DNA of 33,231 nt from Deltaproteobacteria bacterium (GTDB lineage Bacteria; Myxococcota; B64-G9): the NCBI GenBank assembly GCA_019307065.1, contig JAFDKH010000032.1, positions 1-33,231 of the forward strand, in the 5' to 3' direction. Under the pieces are notes generated by a model. It searched no databases. It had not been told where the DNA came from and saw nothing but the letters and a program-made list of their open reading frames with translations. The translations under genes were made by a program, and so were the position numbers. Shown here one piece after another: positions 17,300-25,043 of the stretch (positions within the stretch are counted from its first letter, which is position 1; each line of letters begins with the position of its first letter).

Positions 17300-18838
17300 C
17301 TAGTCAGTAAGTTTTTCTTTCACCAGCTTTTCGATTTCTTCGCGAAGAATCGTTTCAGCCAACTGGGGAACTATCTCCCAGACAACTTTTTCGATTGCTT
17401 CTTTCGCAATCGCCTCGAGCCGATCCTTGGGCAAAGATTGTGCAGCTTCCTCGCCAAAATCAACATCTTCGGACGGGGCTGCTTGATCAGAAGTTGTATC
17501 TGACTGGGTTTCGCCAACCTCGTCCGGCTTGGGAATGAATTCGTGGATCGGGGCCAATTCGGGCTTGGCGTCGGTTGCATCATCAACCAGGCCCTCGTCA
17601 TCGATGTCCACCGAAGGTAGTTCGACATCCTCAGCTGGTTCGGCTGTCGATGTTTGATTGGCTAATTCCGCCAGGGTTTCCTCTTTAGGTTCGAAGGTCT
17701 CTTCTTCGACCGGCGCTGGTTTTTCGTCGATGCTTGAGAACGGTTGGGTAACATCGGTTTTAAAATCATCATCTTTAGCATCTGCCTCGACTGGGGCCGG
17801 TTCCAGATCGGTCAGCGGCTCGGATGCCCCGAAGGCCGGGACTGGCGTAGCCGCAGGAGACTCCAGCGCTGCCGGTTCGATCGGTTCCGGTTCACTGGGC
17901 GTCAAGTCCAAGGGTTCCGGTTCGGCCGGTTTGTCGTCGATTGGTCCCAGTTCGAAAGGTTTGGGTTCATCGGCCGGGGACTCGATTGGTTTTGGCTCAA
18001 ATGGAGCTGGCACGGGCGCAGGCTCTATCGGGGTTGGTTCCAGAGGTTTGGGTTCTAGTGGTGTTGGTTCAAACGGTTTGGGCTCCAAAGGTTTGGGCTC
18101 CAAGGGCTTGGGCTCCAAGGGCTTGGGCTCCAAAGGCCTGGGCTCTAAAGGCTTGGGCTCCAAAGGCTTGGGCTCTAAAGGCCTGGGCTCTAAAGGCTTG
18201 GGCTCCAAAGGCTTGGGCTCTAAAGGCTTGGGCTCCAAAGGCTTGGGTTCTAAAGGTTTGGGCTCCGGAGTGACCGGCGGCGATATCGGCGCCGGTGGTA
18301 CGGGAGAAACCACCGGGGGAGGCGGTGCCGGAGAAACAACCGGCGCTGGTGTTGCCGGGGCTGGCTTAGGAGTTGGAGCTGGTTGTGGGGATATCGGTTC
18401 AGGTGTTGCAGCCGCCGCTGGGGTTGCTGATGTAACCGGTTGTAGCGGCGAGGGCATGCCCGGAGAAGGTGCAGCTCCAACCAGTTCATTGACTTTATCG
18501 ATCAACGCCTGGCTCTCAAAGGGCTTCGTGATATGGCCATCGGCCCCGACTTCACGCGCCCGATTCTCATCAAAAGCCTCAAACGTACCGGCAAGTAACA
18601 AGACAGGTACATGCTGGAGATCGGGATCGTTCTTAACTGCTTCGCAAACTTCATACCCGTTTTTCTTGGGCATTATCACGTCAGCCAGAATAATGTCGGG
18701 TGTAATTTCTTTTGCCTTGGTGACAGCGTCTTCGCCGTTATCAACAGTGGTTATTTCATAATCTTCATTGGCAAAAGTAATACCAACAACCCGTTGAATG
18801 GTGATGCTATCGTCAGCTAGTAGTAAAGTCTTGGGCAT
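17300..18838 (-). CDS. Response regulator with long Pro/Glu repeat linker and C-terminal helical module
   Basis: This 512-residue protein starts with a CheY-like receiver (residues 1-120) with Asp9, Asp10, phospho-acceptor Asp53 and Lys105 (LADDSITIQ, ILADVIMP, HITKPF). It has no DNA-binding or enzymatic output domain. A Pro/Ala-rich stretch leads into about 16 pentapeptides of the type PLEPK, then more Pro/Glu- and Asp-rich sequence. The last ~45 residues form a predicted amphipathic helix region (AIEKVVWEIVPQLAETILRE). To my knowledge that end is shared by receiver proteins of Geobacter- and Myxococcus-like bacteria. The start at ATG 18838 has GGAGG at 18844-18848; a longer frame to 18949 has no ribosome site and a non-receiver N-terminus. 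A TTGACA lies at 18949-18944, but no good -10 is correctly spaced. The repeat probably acts as an extended spacer. Confidence 0.88.
   Translation of the reverse strand: MPKTLLLADDSITIQRVVGITFANEDYEITTVDNGEDAVTKAKEITPDIILADVIMPKKNGYEVCEAVKNDPDLQHVPVLLLAGTFEAFDENRAREVGADGHITKPFESQALIDKVNELVGAAPSPGMPSPLQPVTSATPAAAATPEPISPQPAPTPKPAPATPAPVVSPAPPPPVVSPVPPAPISPPVTPEPKPLEPKPLEPKPLEPKPLEPKPLEPRPLEPKPLEPKPLEPRPLEPKPLEPKPLEPKPLEPKPFEPTPLEPKPLEPTPIEPAPVPAPFEPKPIESPADEPKPFELGPIDDKPAEPEPLDLTPSEPEPIEPAALESPAATPVPAFGASEPLTDLEPAPVEADAKDDDFKTDVTQPFSSIDEKPAPVEEETFEPKEETLAELANQTSTAEPAEDVELPSVDIDDEGLVDDATDAKPELAPIHEFIPKPDEVGETQSDTTSDQAAPSEDVDFGEEAAQSLPKDRLEAIAKEAIEKVVWEIVPQLAETILREEIEKLVKEKLTD
18031..18268 (-). 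repeat. 15-bp in-frame tandem repeat encoding PLEP[K/R/T]
   Basis: About 16 copies of a 15-base unit (plus-strand form GGCTCCAAAGGCTTG) run through the response regulator gene. Inner copies are nearly identical and differ at C/T third positions; outer copies are more degenerate (PFEPT, PLEPT, PIEPA). PLEPR variants recur three units apart, which suggests a 45-bp higher-order unit. The length is a multiple of three, so changes in copy number keep the frame. Confidence 0.92.
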
Positions 18839-18995
18839 TAACGCCTCCTTCCCCAATCCTGGGATGTTATGCCCATTTAAGGGGAATGATATTGGGAAAA
18901 ACGTATAAAAAACGTAGGGAGAACTATCATAAAGATGTAATAGTGTCAAGGGAATAGCACCCCTGGACCAAGTTGATGGCCGAGCCAGAGTGTGC

Positions 18996-19023
18996 TTGAC
19001 AGGTACACTAGTTGACTGTTAAT
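18996..19023 (+). promoter_or_regulatory. Possible promoter of the small anchored protein gene
   Basis: TTGACA at 18996-19001 is a perfect -35. GTTAAT at 19018-19023, 16 bases later, matches four of six -10 positions. The expected transcript would start about 18 bases before the ATG at 19048. Confidence 0.4.
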
Positions 19024-19047
19024 TTCGTCTTCTTTGGAGAGTAACCA

Positions 19048-19353
19048 ATGAAGCGTCTTTTAAAAATAATTATCCTGTTGGCAATCCTGGCTGGGGCCTA
19101 TTTCGGACTCAGGCCGCATATTCTCTGGCTGGACTATTTTGATGGAACTATCACGGAAAAGGTCGAAAAATCAGTTCCAACAGTGATGGATAAGAAGCAT
19201 GCCCAGGATATCAGCGAATATTCCTTCATTGTCGCTACCGATGACGGTCGCGAGCTCAAGGTTTTGGTCAAGCAGCTGCAATACTTCAGATCGCGTCCGC
19301 AAATGCGGGTCAAGAAGGGGCCTTTTACTTCTGATATTCAGCTTATAGAGTAA
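19048..19353 (+). CDS. Small membrane-anchored protein of unknown function
   Basis: This 101-residue protein has a basic N-terminus and one hydrophobic segment (LLKIIILLAILAGAYFGL), so it is either an uncleaved anchor or a signal peptide. A soluble domain of about 75 residues follows, with several charged beta-like stretches (YSFIVATDDGRELKVLVK). No family is recognised. ATG at 19048 with GGAGAG about eight bases upstream. It stands alone between a divergent response regulator gene and a downstream hydrolase with its own possible promoter. Codon use resembles its neighbours. Confidence 0.72.
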   Translation: MKRLLKIIILLAILAGAYFGLRPHILWLDYFDGTITEKVEKSVPTVMDKKHAQDISEYSFIVATDDGRELKVLVKQLQYFRSRPQMRVKKGPFTSDIQLIE

Positions 19354-19406
19354 AAGCCTGGCCAGCCTATATCGCTTAGCCTTACTACAGCCATTCCATA
19401 CTCTGG

Positions 19407-19433
19407 TTGACGTGCCGCGTCATTTCTGATAGT
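19407..19433 (+). promoter_or_regulatory. Possible promoter of the hydrolase-acyltransferase pair
   Basis: TTGACG at 19407-19412 and GATAGT at 19428-19433 are 15 bases apart, a weak sigma70-like pair. It lies in the 123-base gap between the small anchored protein and the hydrolase. Confidence 0.25.
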
Positions 19434-19455
19434 AACACATTAGAACATAGAACAA

Positions 19456-19469
19456 CCTCTATGTAGAGG
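19456..19469 (+). promoter_or_regulatory. Small hairpin covering the hydrolase ribosome-binding site
   Basis: CCTCT (19456-19460) pairs with AGAGG (19465-19469) across a 4-base loop. The right arm contains most of the Shine-Dalgarno GAGGA used by the TTG start at 19477. A five-pair stem is modest, so a regulatory role is only possible. Confidence 0.3.
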
Positions 19470-19476
19470 AGTCGAC

Positions 19477-20205
19477 TTGGAAAGCATCAGCAATATCAGA
19501 AGGTTGCCATCTTTTTGGCGCGGATCTGTCCATCAGACTTTGGCAACTTTGGATAAGCCGATTCGCTTTACGCCCTCGGGGCCTCGCCCAATAGTTCTCA
19601 TTCCAGGTGCTTTTTGTACCTCGAGCGTGATGAATCGTCTGGGCAATAAACTGATCGAACTTGGCCGCTCGGTGTGTGTTCCGCCATCATTTGCCTATTA
19701 CTATTCGGCCCTGGCTAACTTGTGTCGCCTGCCCAAGGCAGCCAGAGATTTCATTAAGTGGCTTAATCAGGCCGGGCAAGAATATGGCTTCGATCAAATC
19801 GATGCGGTCGGACATTCGAATGGCGGCCTGATCGCCCTATTGGCCCAGGACATGGTCGACCAGGGCGAGGCGAAGTGCGCGGTTCGGGTGAAGCGAGTGT
19901 TTACCATGGCGGCGCCATTTAAAGGTCTGCCGAATGCCAAGGTCCTTTCACCCATGGTCCCGTGCTGCCGTGACCTGGTTGCCGGGAGCGACACTCTGCA
20001 AAGAATCGCGAGAGTCAGGCAGCTGGTGGTTCATTGTCTGGTGGCCGAAGGAGATTTCCTGGTTCCGCCGGCCAGTCAGTTTCCCGAAGATCAAACAGGG
20101 ACAGTTATGGAGGGGTTTCAGCATATGGATTTCATTGTCGGGACCGACGAGAAAGTCGAGCGCACGGCCAAGGAGATAGTCAAATGGTTGGGGACGGAAT
20201 GCTGA
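19477..20205 (+). CDS. Lipase-like alpha/beta hydrolase
   Basis: This 242-residue alpha/beta-hydrolase resembles bacterial lipases and PGAP1-like esterases. The oxyanion-region sequence is PIVLIPGAFCTSS. The nucleophile elbow is GHSNGG with Ser114. Asp193 (VAEGDFLVPP) and His216 (GFQHMDF) complete a plausible catalytic triad. No signal peptide or clear membrane helix is seen, so it is probably cytoplasmic. The start is a TTG at 19477 with GAGGA six bases upstream. It overlaps the following acyltransferase by seven bases, suggesting shared lipid or acyl-ester metabolism. The substrate is unknown. Confidence 0.82.
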   Translation: MESISNIRRLPSFWRGSVHQTLATLDKPIRFTPSGPRPIVLIPGAFCTSSVMNRLGNKLIELGRSVCVPPSFAYYYSALANLCRLPKAARDFIKWLNQAGQEYGFDQIDAVGHSNGGLIALLAQDMVDQGEAKCAVRVKRVFTMAAPFKGLPNAKVLSPMVPCCRDLVAGSDTLQRIARVRQLVVHCLVAEGDFLVPPASQFPEDQTGTVMEGFQHMDFIVGTDEKVERTAKEIVKWLGTEC

Positions 20206-21056
20206 GTTTGGAAAGTATAAAAACTGTTGCGACCGCTATGTTGTCATCGGCCGATCCAGATCAGATCGAGGGAATTGATCCAGAGTTTATTCAACTTTTG
20301 GTCCCGACTCTGGATGTGCTCAACCGGATATATTTCCGGATGGATATCGAGGGAATGGACGAAGTTCCCAAGGGGGCCGGTCTGGTTGTCGGTAATCACA
20401 ACGCCGGGATCACGTTCTTAGAGCCAATCGGCCTGGGAGCTCGCTGGTACATCGAAAAAGGAATGAACGATCCCCTCCATTTTTTGGTACATGATGCCAT
20501 GGTGGCCTTGCCGTTGTTGCGCACCTTCCTGATCCGCGCCGGTTGCGTACGGGCTTCGCATAAAACCGCCAACAAGCTCTTATCTAGCGGCAAGAAGGTC
20601 TTCGTCTTTCCGGGTGGCAATCTCGAGGCTTTTCGCCCGTATCGTGACCGCTACAAGATTACTTTCGGTGGTAAGAAAGGGTTCATTCGTTTGGCCTTGC
20701 GGGAAAGAGTTCCAATTATCCCTGTGGTTCTGGTTGGCGGCCACGAAACCTTTTTTGTACTGAACAGCGGTGAACGGCTGGCAAAACTATTACGGCTGAA
20801 AAAGCTGGTACGTTCTGAGACCTGCGCCCTTTTCTTGGGCTTACCCTGGGGCCTGGGGTTTGGACCGATATTCCATTTTCCGCTCCCGGCTAAAAGCCAG
20901 GTTCGTTTCCTCGAGCCGGTTTCTCTCAAGAACTACTCGCCCAAGGACATAAAAAACAAAAAGGCCGTCGATGAGATTTACCAAAAGGTCACTGGTCGAA
21001 TGCAGGCAGCCGTCGATGAATTGTCTGCTAAAAGGAAATATCCGGTTATAGGCTAG
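20199..21056 (+). CDS. PlsC/DAGAT-like glycerolipid acyltransferase
   Basis: This 285-residue protein is of the lysophospholipid acyltransferase superfamily, nearest by eye to the MGAT/DAGAT-like branch. Supporting motifs are EGMDEVPKGAGLVVGNHNAG (His67), FVFPGGNLEAFRPY, and KKGFIRLALRERVPIIPVVLVGGHETFF. The usual HX4D catalytic motif is not intact: His67 is followed by NAGIT, with Glu75 as the nearest acidic residue. I chose ATG 20199, which overlaps the hydrolase end by seven bases. The frame is open further upstream, but that region codes for the hydrolase in another frame. It probably acts at the inner membrane on an acyl acceptor of unknown identity. Confidence 0.82.
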   Translation: MLSLESIKTVATAMLSSADPDQIEGIDPEFIQLLVPTLDVLNRIYFRMDIEGMDEVPKGAGLVVGNHNAGITFLEPIGLGARWYIEKGMNDPLHFLVHDAMVALPLLRTFLIRAGCVRASHKTANKLLSSGKKVFVFPGGNLEAFRPYRDRYKITFGGKKGFIRLALRERVPIIPVVLVGGHETFFVLNSGERLAKLLRLKKLVRSETCALFLGLPWGLGFGPIFHFPLPAKSQVRFLEPVSLKNYSPKDIKNKKAVDEIYQKVTGRMQAAVDELSAKRKYPVIG

Positions 21057-21066
21057 TGGCTTTTGG

Positions 21067-21324
21067 CTAGACTGGTGGGTTTTCGGGCGGGATCGCGCCA
21101 TCTTCGTGTACTTTGAGCAAGTATCCCAGGATCAAGAGCGAAGAAGCATTCTCAATTGCTTTGTCCGGGCTCGCCTCAATTACCTGGCGAGCATAGTTGA
21201 ACATAACGGCCGCCAGCTCCTCGCCGACCTGTTTACTGATGATCATGCGCAGACGTTCCGGCTCCATTTTCCCCAAATCTTTGAGAAAACTGACTGCGAG
21301 ATCTTTTTTTGAGCTGGTTTCCAT
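21067..21324 (-). CDS. Small helical protein of unknown function
   Basis: This 85-residue protein is rich in Lys, Glu, Ala and Leu, almost all predicted helix (KKDLAVSFLKDLGKMEPERL, VGEELAAVMFNYARQVIEAS). It ends in a Pro-rich tail. ATG at 21324. It converges with the acyltransferase, ten bases between stops. Two plus-strand open frames over the same bases have unlikely composition, so I prefer this one. No family is recognised and the ribosome site is weak. Confidence 0.55.
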   Translation of the reverse strand: METSSKKDLAVSFLKDLGKMEPERLRMIISKQVGEELAAVMFNYARQVIEASPDKAIENASSLLILGYLLKVHEDGAIPPENPPV

Positions 21325-21438
21325 GCAGCCAAACTACCAACTTAGGGTTAGCGGGTCAAGCAGCGATTCGCCTGTAGTATGTGGTTGGTCGAATCCTGAC
21401 TCGTTGACAAAACTGGATAGATGTTCAATGCTCTTTAG

Positions 21439-22248
21439 ATGATTTCAAAGAGTAATATTGCTATTTGCCTGGTGTTGGTTTCAGCAATAGCAGGCGGGCT
21501 GGCAATCGCCGGGCCCGGCGGCCGTGAAGTCTACCCAACCCGACCGACTAGCCGGGTGGCGATTGTGGATGAAGCCGAAATGATTTCGGCTGAAGACTAT
21601 CTCAAGATAAATAGCCTTATCGACACGACCCTGACGGAGACAGCTGTTCCAATCGTGGTGGTCACCATTTCCCGGCTTAGCCACTATGGGGCCGCCAGGA
21701 TGTCTATCGAGGGATACGCTCAGAATTTGTTCAATAGTTGGGGTATCGGACATAAAACAGTTCTGGTTGACGGTCAGGAAGTTCCCAGAAACCTGGGGGT
21801 TTTGTTGCTGGTTTCAAAAGGCGATCGTAAGGCGCGCATTGAATTGGGAGCAGATTGGGCGCACGAAAAAGATGCCACTTGTGCCGATATCATGCAAAAC
21901 CACATCATCGCTGCATTCAAGCGGGGTGATTTCTCGACCGGTATTTGCTCAGGAGTAGAAGCCCTCAGCGCCATGATTCGTGAAAAAGAAATACCCACAC
22001 CGCCGCGGCCCATATGGCACTATCTCCTGGTGGTCGGTGCGGCCGGTTTGGCTATTTTTACGGCAGCCTCAATGATTCGCCGGGGTTCGAGCGGCTGGGC
22101 CTGGCTTCTTTGGGGGCTGATATTCAGCATAATCGGGTTTGTTATCTACCAAGTAATGTCGTCACGCCGGGGTGGTGGCGGTGGATTTGGCGGCGGATCG
22201 TTCGGCGGCGGTTTTTCCGGCGGGGGCGGTGCCAGCGGGAGTTGGTAA
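21439..22248 (+). CDS. TPM-domain (DUF477) membrane protein with Gly-rich C-terminus
   Basis: This 269-residue protein has an N-terminal signal peptide (ICLVLVSAIAGGLAIA) and a TPM domain (about 40-190). The TPM domain includes VAIVDEAEMISAEDYLKINSL, WGIGHKTV, RNLGVLLLVSKGDRKARIELG and the GDFSTGI region. Two membrane helices follow (about 192-208 and 215-235). The terminal Gly/Ser-rich tail (FGGGSFGGGFSGGGGASGSW) is typical of this family. TPM proteins are linked to photosystem repair in plants and to poorly defined envelope roles in bacteria. It is followed six bases later by a second TPM protein, so the two probably form a complex. Confidence 0.88.
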   Translation: MISKSNIAICLVLVSAIAGGLAIAGPGGREVYPTRPTSRVAIVDEAEMISAEDYLKINSLIDTTLTETAVPIVVVTISRLSHYGAARMSIEGYAQNLFNSWGIGHKTVLVDGQEVPRNLGVLLLVSKGDRKARIELGADWAHEKDATCADIMQNHIIAAFKRGDFSTGICSGVEALSAMIREKEIPTPPRPIWHYLLVVGAAGLAIFTAASMIRRGSSGWAWLLWGLIFSIIGFVIYQVMSSRRGGGGGFGGGSFGGGFSGGGGASGSW

Positions 22249-22254
22249 ACAGCT

Positions 22255-22938
22255 ATGGAACGGGCAAGCACATTCTTTTCTGATCAAGAACGCAGCCAGA
22301 TAGCCGCAGCGGTTGCCGAGGCTGAGAAAACAACCGCCGGCGAAATCGTACCGGTTGTGGCGACTGCCAGCGGCGATTATGACAGGGCCGAGGATGTCGT
22401 CGGGTTGTGGGTGGCCGCGCTGGCCCTGGCTGGGTTTTGGTGGTTTAGCCTGCCGGCAGCCGAGACTGGCGACTGGGTGGCGCGTGAGATTGTAGTTTCC
22501 TGGAAGGGCCTCCTGGCGGCCATCGGAGTTGTGGTTGCCGGATTTATTCTGGGGGCCGCCGTAGCCACTCAAATCGGCTGGCTGAGGAGACTATTTACCA
22601 GCCGGCGGTTGATGCGTAATGAAGTGGAACGCGCGGCCTATCGAGCTTTCTTTGAACATGGTTTGCGAGATACCCAAGAAAGAACCGGGATCTTGATTTA
22701 TTTGTCGTTGTTCGAACGCATGGTCACTGTCAGCGGTGATCAGGCGATTGCAGAAAAGCTATCTGATCGTGATTGGGCGGAAGTTCGCGATTTGATTCTC
22801 AAAGGAATTAAAGAGGGTAACCCCGGAAACGGAATGGTGGCAGGCGTCGAGCGCTGTGGTCAGATTTTAACTGAGCACTTCCCGATCCAGCCCGGTGATG
22901 CCAACGAGTTGAGTAACGATCTGCGTATTATTGACTGA
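22255..22938 (+). CDS. Second TPM-domain protein with internal membrane segments
   Basis: This 227-residue protein is split by hydrophobic segments: residues 1-45 begin a TPM-like domain (FFSDQERSQIAAAVAEAEKTTAGEIVPVV). Segments near 48-65 and 83-105 are membrane helices. The rest (VERAAYRAFFEHGLRDTQERTGILIYLSLFERMVTVSGD) completes the TPM fold. This interrupted layout is known for partner proteins of Gly-tailed TPM proteins such as the one just upstream. ATG at 22255, six bases after the previous stop. No catalytic residues can be named. Confidence 0.83.
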   Translation: MERASTFFSDQERSQIAAAVAEAEKTTAGEIVPVVATASGDYDRAEDVVGLWVAALALAGFWWFSLPAAETGDWVAREIVVSWKGLLAAIGVVVAGFILGAAVATQIGWLRRLFTSRRLMRNEVERAAYRAFFEHGLRDTQERTGILIYLSLFERMVTVSGDQAIAEKLSDRDWAEVRDLILKGIKEGNPGNGMVAGVERCGQILTEHFPIQPGDANELSNDLRIID

Positions 22939-22972
22939 GATCCGACTGGCTCGACTCAAATAGATTGAATTC

Positions 22973-23758
22973 ATGAATCAAACCGATTCAAAAATCGCCA
23001 GATTATTACGCAAGCAGGGAGTTCTGGAACAGTTCGAGTATCAAAGCGCCCTGGACTATACGAGTGATCGCAAGCGAAAATTTCATCTGGCGCTGCTGGA
23101 CCTGGGCCTGGTTTCCGAGGAAAAAGTAGTTGCGGCTGTCTCGCAAGTGACTGGTCTGCCCAAGGTCTCGCTTAAAAAAATGAAAGTAGATCTGGCTGCG
23201 CTTCAGGCGTTGTCCGGTGAGTTTTGCGCCGTCAATGAAGTTTACCCGTGTGCAGTTCGCGATCAGGGTAAGACTCTCTGGCTGGCTATGGCTGACCCGA
23301 CCGATATCAAGGTCAGGAATGCGGCCCGCGCGCAGAGCGGCATGGAAATTCGGTCGTTGGTCGGTCGACTGAGTGAAATCAAAAAGCACATCCAGGATCG
23401 CTACACTGATCAACAGGATCAAGGTGGACAATTCGTGGTCGGTGCGATTGACTTGTCGTTATCGGAAGAGGAAGAAGAAGAGTTCAAGATAACCGACATG
23501 TCCGGCAGTACCGCCGTAAAACATAGACGCGACATTGATCCGCCTGTCAGGCCAATGCCGCATGCCACGACCTCCCATCAAAAATTGGACTCGAAATCGA
23601 CACCGACCGATCAGGTAAGCCCGAAACTCGACAAGCGGGTGGATCAGTTGATCGAATATCAGATCAAGGCCGAGAAGATATTTCGCTCGGTTGTGCGCTT
23701 GCTGGTCGACAAGGGCCTGTTCACGGCCGGAGAATTTCGCGATCGAATGAAGAAATGA
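22973..23758 (+). CDS. GspE/PilB N-terminal-domain protein without ATPase domain
   Basis: This 261-residue protein has an N-terminal MshEN/GspE-N-like domain (about 1-145). The pattern is LGLVSEEKVVAAVSQVTGLPKVSL, then YPCAVRDQGKTLWLAMADPTD, as in type II secretion and type IV pilus ATPases. The Walker A/B ATPase part is missing. A charged linker with an acidic run (SEEEEEEFKI) leads to a C-terminal helix (LDKRVDQLIEYQIKAEKIFRSVVRLLVDKGLF). Some MshEN domains bind cyclic di-GMP, so this could be a stand-alone sensor or adaptor. It follows the TPM pair by 34 bases and converges with hisD 19 bases on. Confidence 0.78.
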   Translation: MNQTDSKIARLLRKQGVLEQFEYQSALDYTSDRKRKFHLALLDLGLVSEEKVVAAVSQVTGLPKVSLKKMKVDLAALQALSGEFCAVNEVYPCAVRDQGKTLWLAMADPTDIKVRNAARAQSGMEIRSLVGRLSEIKKHIQDRYTDQQDQGGQFVVGAIDLSLSEEEEEEFKITDMSGSTAVKHRRDIDPPVRPMPHATTSHQKLDSKSTPTDQVSPKLDKRVDQLIEYQIKAEKIFRSVVRLLVDKGLFTAGEFRDRMKK

Positions 23759-23777
23759 TTTAGCAGGTCATTTGGAT

Positions 23778-25043
23778 CTAGGGCTTGCGTCGCTCGGCCG
23801 CGCGGGCATGGGCTTCGAGGCCTTCCAGGCGGGCCAGGGCTGCGGCATCTGCAGCAAATTGGCCGGCTTGCTGGGGTTGGTCGATTCGCAACCAGGTTGT
23901 GACTTTCAAGAAGTTCAAGACCGACAAACCCCCGCTGAATCGGGCCGTGCCACCGGTTGGCAGCACGTGGTTGGGGCCGATACCGTAGTCGCCGAAAACT
24001 TCGGCCCCGCTGGCCCCAATGAAGACTGCCCCGTAATTTGTTAGCTGTTGGCTGACCTTCTGGCTGTCTTGACAGCAAAGTTCGAGGTGCTCGGGCGCGA
24101 GTTGATCGCAGACTTCGACAGCCTGGTCGACATTTTCAACCACCAGGCAAAATCCATTGGCTAAGGCTTTTGCGGCAGTAGCCCGGGTCGGCAAGTCGGA
24201 CAATTGAGCCTCGAGTTCAATATCGACTCTGTCGGGCAGAGCCTGGTCTAAGCTTATCAGGATGCAGATTGCCTGAGGATCGTGCTCGGCCTGAGCCAGC
24301 AAGTCCGCAGCGATCAAACCGGGATCGGCCGTCGCATCCGCTACAACCACGAGCTCCGAAGGTCCGGCCAGCATGTCAATCGCGACCTGGCCGGCTACCA
24401 GCTGTTTGGCGGCCGTTACCCAGCAATTACCCGGACCGACGACTACATCGCAAGCCGGGACCGGATTGGCTCCATAGGCCATAGCGGCAATGGCCTGAGC
24501 GCCGCCGGCTGCCAACAGGTAGTCGGCCTGGGCGACATGCGCGGCGGCTAAAGTGATCTGGGCCGGGCGAGGGGAGGCGACCCAAACTGTTTCGACTCCG
24601 GCCGTGCGCGCTGTTACTGCGGTCATTAGCACCGATGAGGGTAAAGGAAATCGCCCGCCGGGAGCGTAGCAACCCGCGCGACGAAGCGGAGTTATGCGCT
24701 GACCGGCTAGACCCCCCGGGACGCTGATCGAGATCTCTGCCAGGCTTTCTCTTTGGGCCGAGGCAAAACGACGAATTTTTTCGGCTGTTCGCTCAAGCAG
24801 CCCTTGCTGGTCGACAGTCAAAGAAGCATAAGCTGCCTGAAGTTCGTTGGAGCTATAGATTAGTTTGCCCAATGGATCGAGATCACCGACCTGGGCGGCA
24901 ATTTCTGATAGAGCTTCCAGACCACGTTCTTTGACGGCTTTTACGATTTTGGCGGCCTGATCAAGGGTGTCTTGATCAACCGCAATTCTTACAAACTCGG
25001 GAACTTGGCAGGCTTCAAGCCTGCGCAGTTTTGTTGCGTTCAT
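23778..25043 (-). CDS. hisD: Histidinol dehydrogenase
   Basis: This 421-residue zinc enzyme performs the last two steps, histidinol to histidinal to histidine, with two NAD+. Diagnostic stretches are GCYAPGGRFPLPSSVLMTA, VVGPGNCWVTAAKQLV, DMLAGPSELVVVADATADP, LLAQAEHDPQA (catalytic and zinc residues) and YGIGPNHVLPTGGTARFSGGLSV. Its ATG overlaps the hisA-I-E stop as ATGA. It is the last gene of the operon, whereas many bacteria place hisD near hisG. No terminator is visible in the 19 bases before the convergent gene. Confidence 0.97.
   Translation of the reverse strand: MNATKLRRLEACQVPEFVRIAVDQDTLDQAAKIVKAVKERGLEALSEIAAQVGDLDPLGKLIYSSNELQAAYASLTVDQQGLLERTAEKIRRFASAQRESLAEISISVPGGLAGQRITPLRRAGCYAPGGRFPLPSSVLMTAVTARTAGVETVWVASPRPAQITLAAAHVAQADYLLAAGGAQAIAAMAYGANPVPACDVVVGPGNCWVTAAKQLVAGQVAIDMLAGPSELVVVADATADPGLIAADLLAQAEHDPQAICILISLDQALPDRVDIELEAQLSDLPTRATAAKALANGFCLVVENVDQAVEVCDQLAPEHLELCCQDSQKVSQQLTNYGAVFIGASGAEVFGDYGIGPNHVLPTGGTARFSGGLSVLNFLKVTTWLRIDQPQQAGQFAADAAALARLEGLEAHARAAERRKP

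Noticed and set aside
18031..18268. Regular repeat that could be mistaken for a CRISPR array
   Set aside because: Units are contiguous 15-mers without spacers and lie in frame within a coding region.
17658..18761. Long plus-strand open frame of Gly/Ser repeats (GLGSK units) opposite the response regulator
   Set aside because: It is a shadow of the 15-bp tandem repeat, whose length keeps all frames free of stops. The minus-strand frame has a receiver domain, a ribosome site and a proper start.
18926..18949. TTGACA with a nearby TATGAT upstream of the response regulator
   Set aside because: The spacing is only 12 bases, too short for a sigma70 promoter, and no better -10 is evident.
20034..20198. 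N-terminal extension of the acyltransferase
   Set aside because: It is the hydrolase coding region read in another frame; ATG 20199 gives a sensible start and a short overlap.
21106..21442. Two small plus-strand open frames over the 85-residue minus-strand gene
   Set aside because: Their composition is atypical and they lack ribosome sites; the minus-strand frame looks like a normal helical protein, though this choice is not certain.
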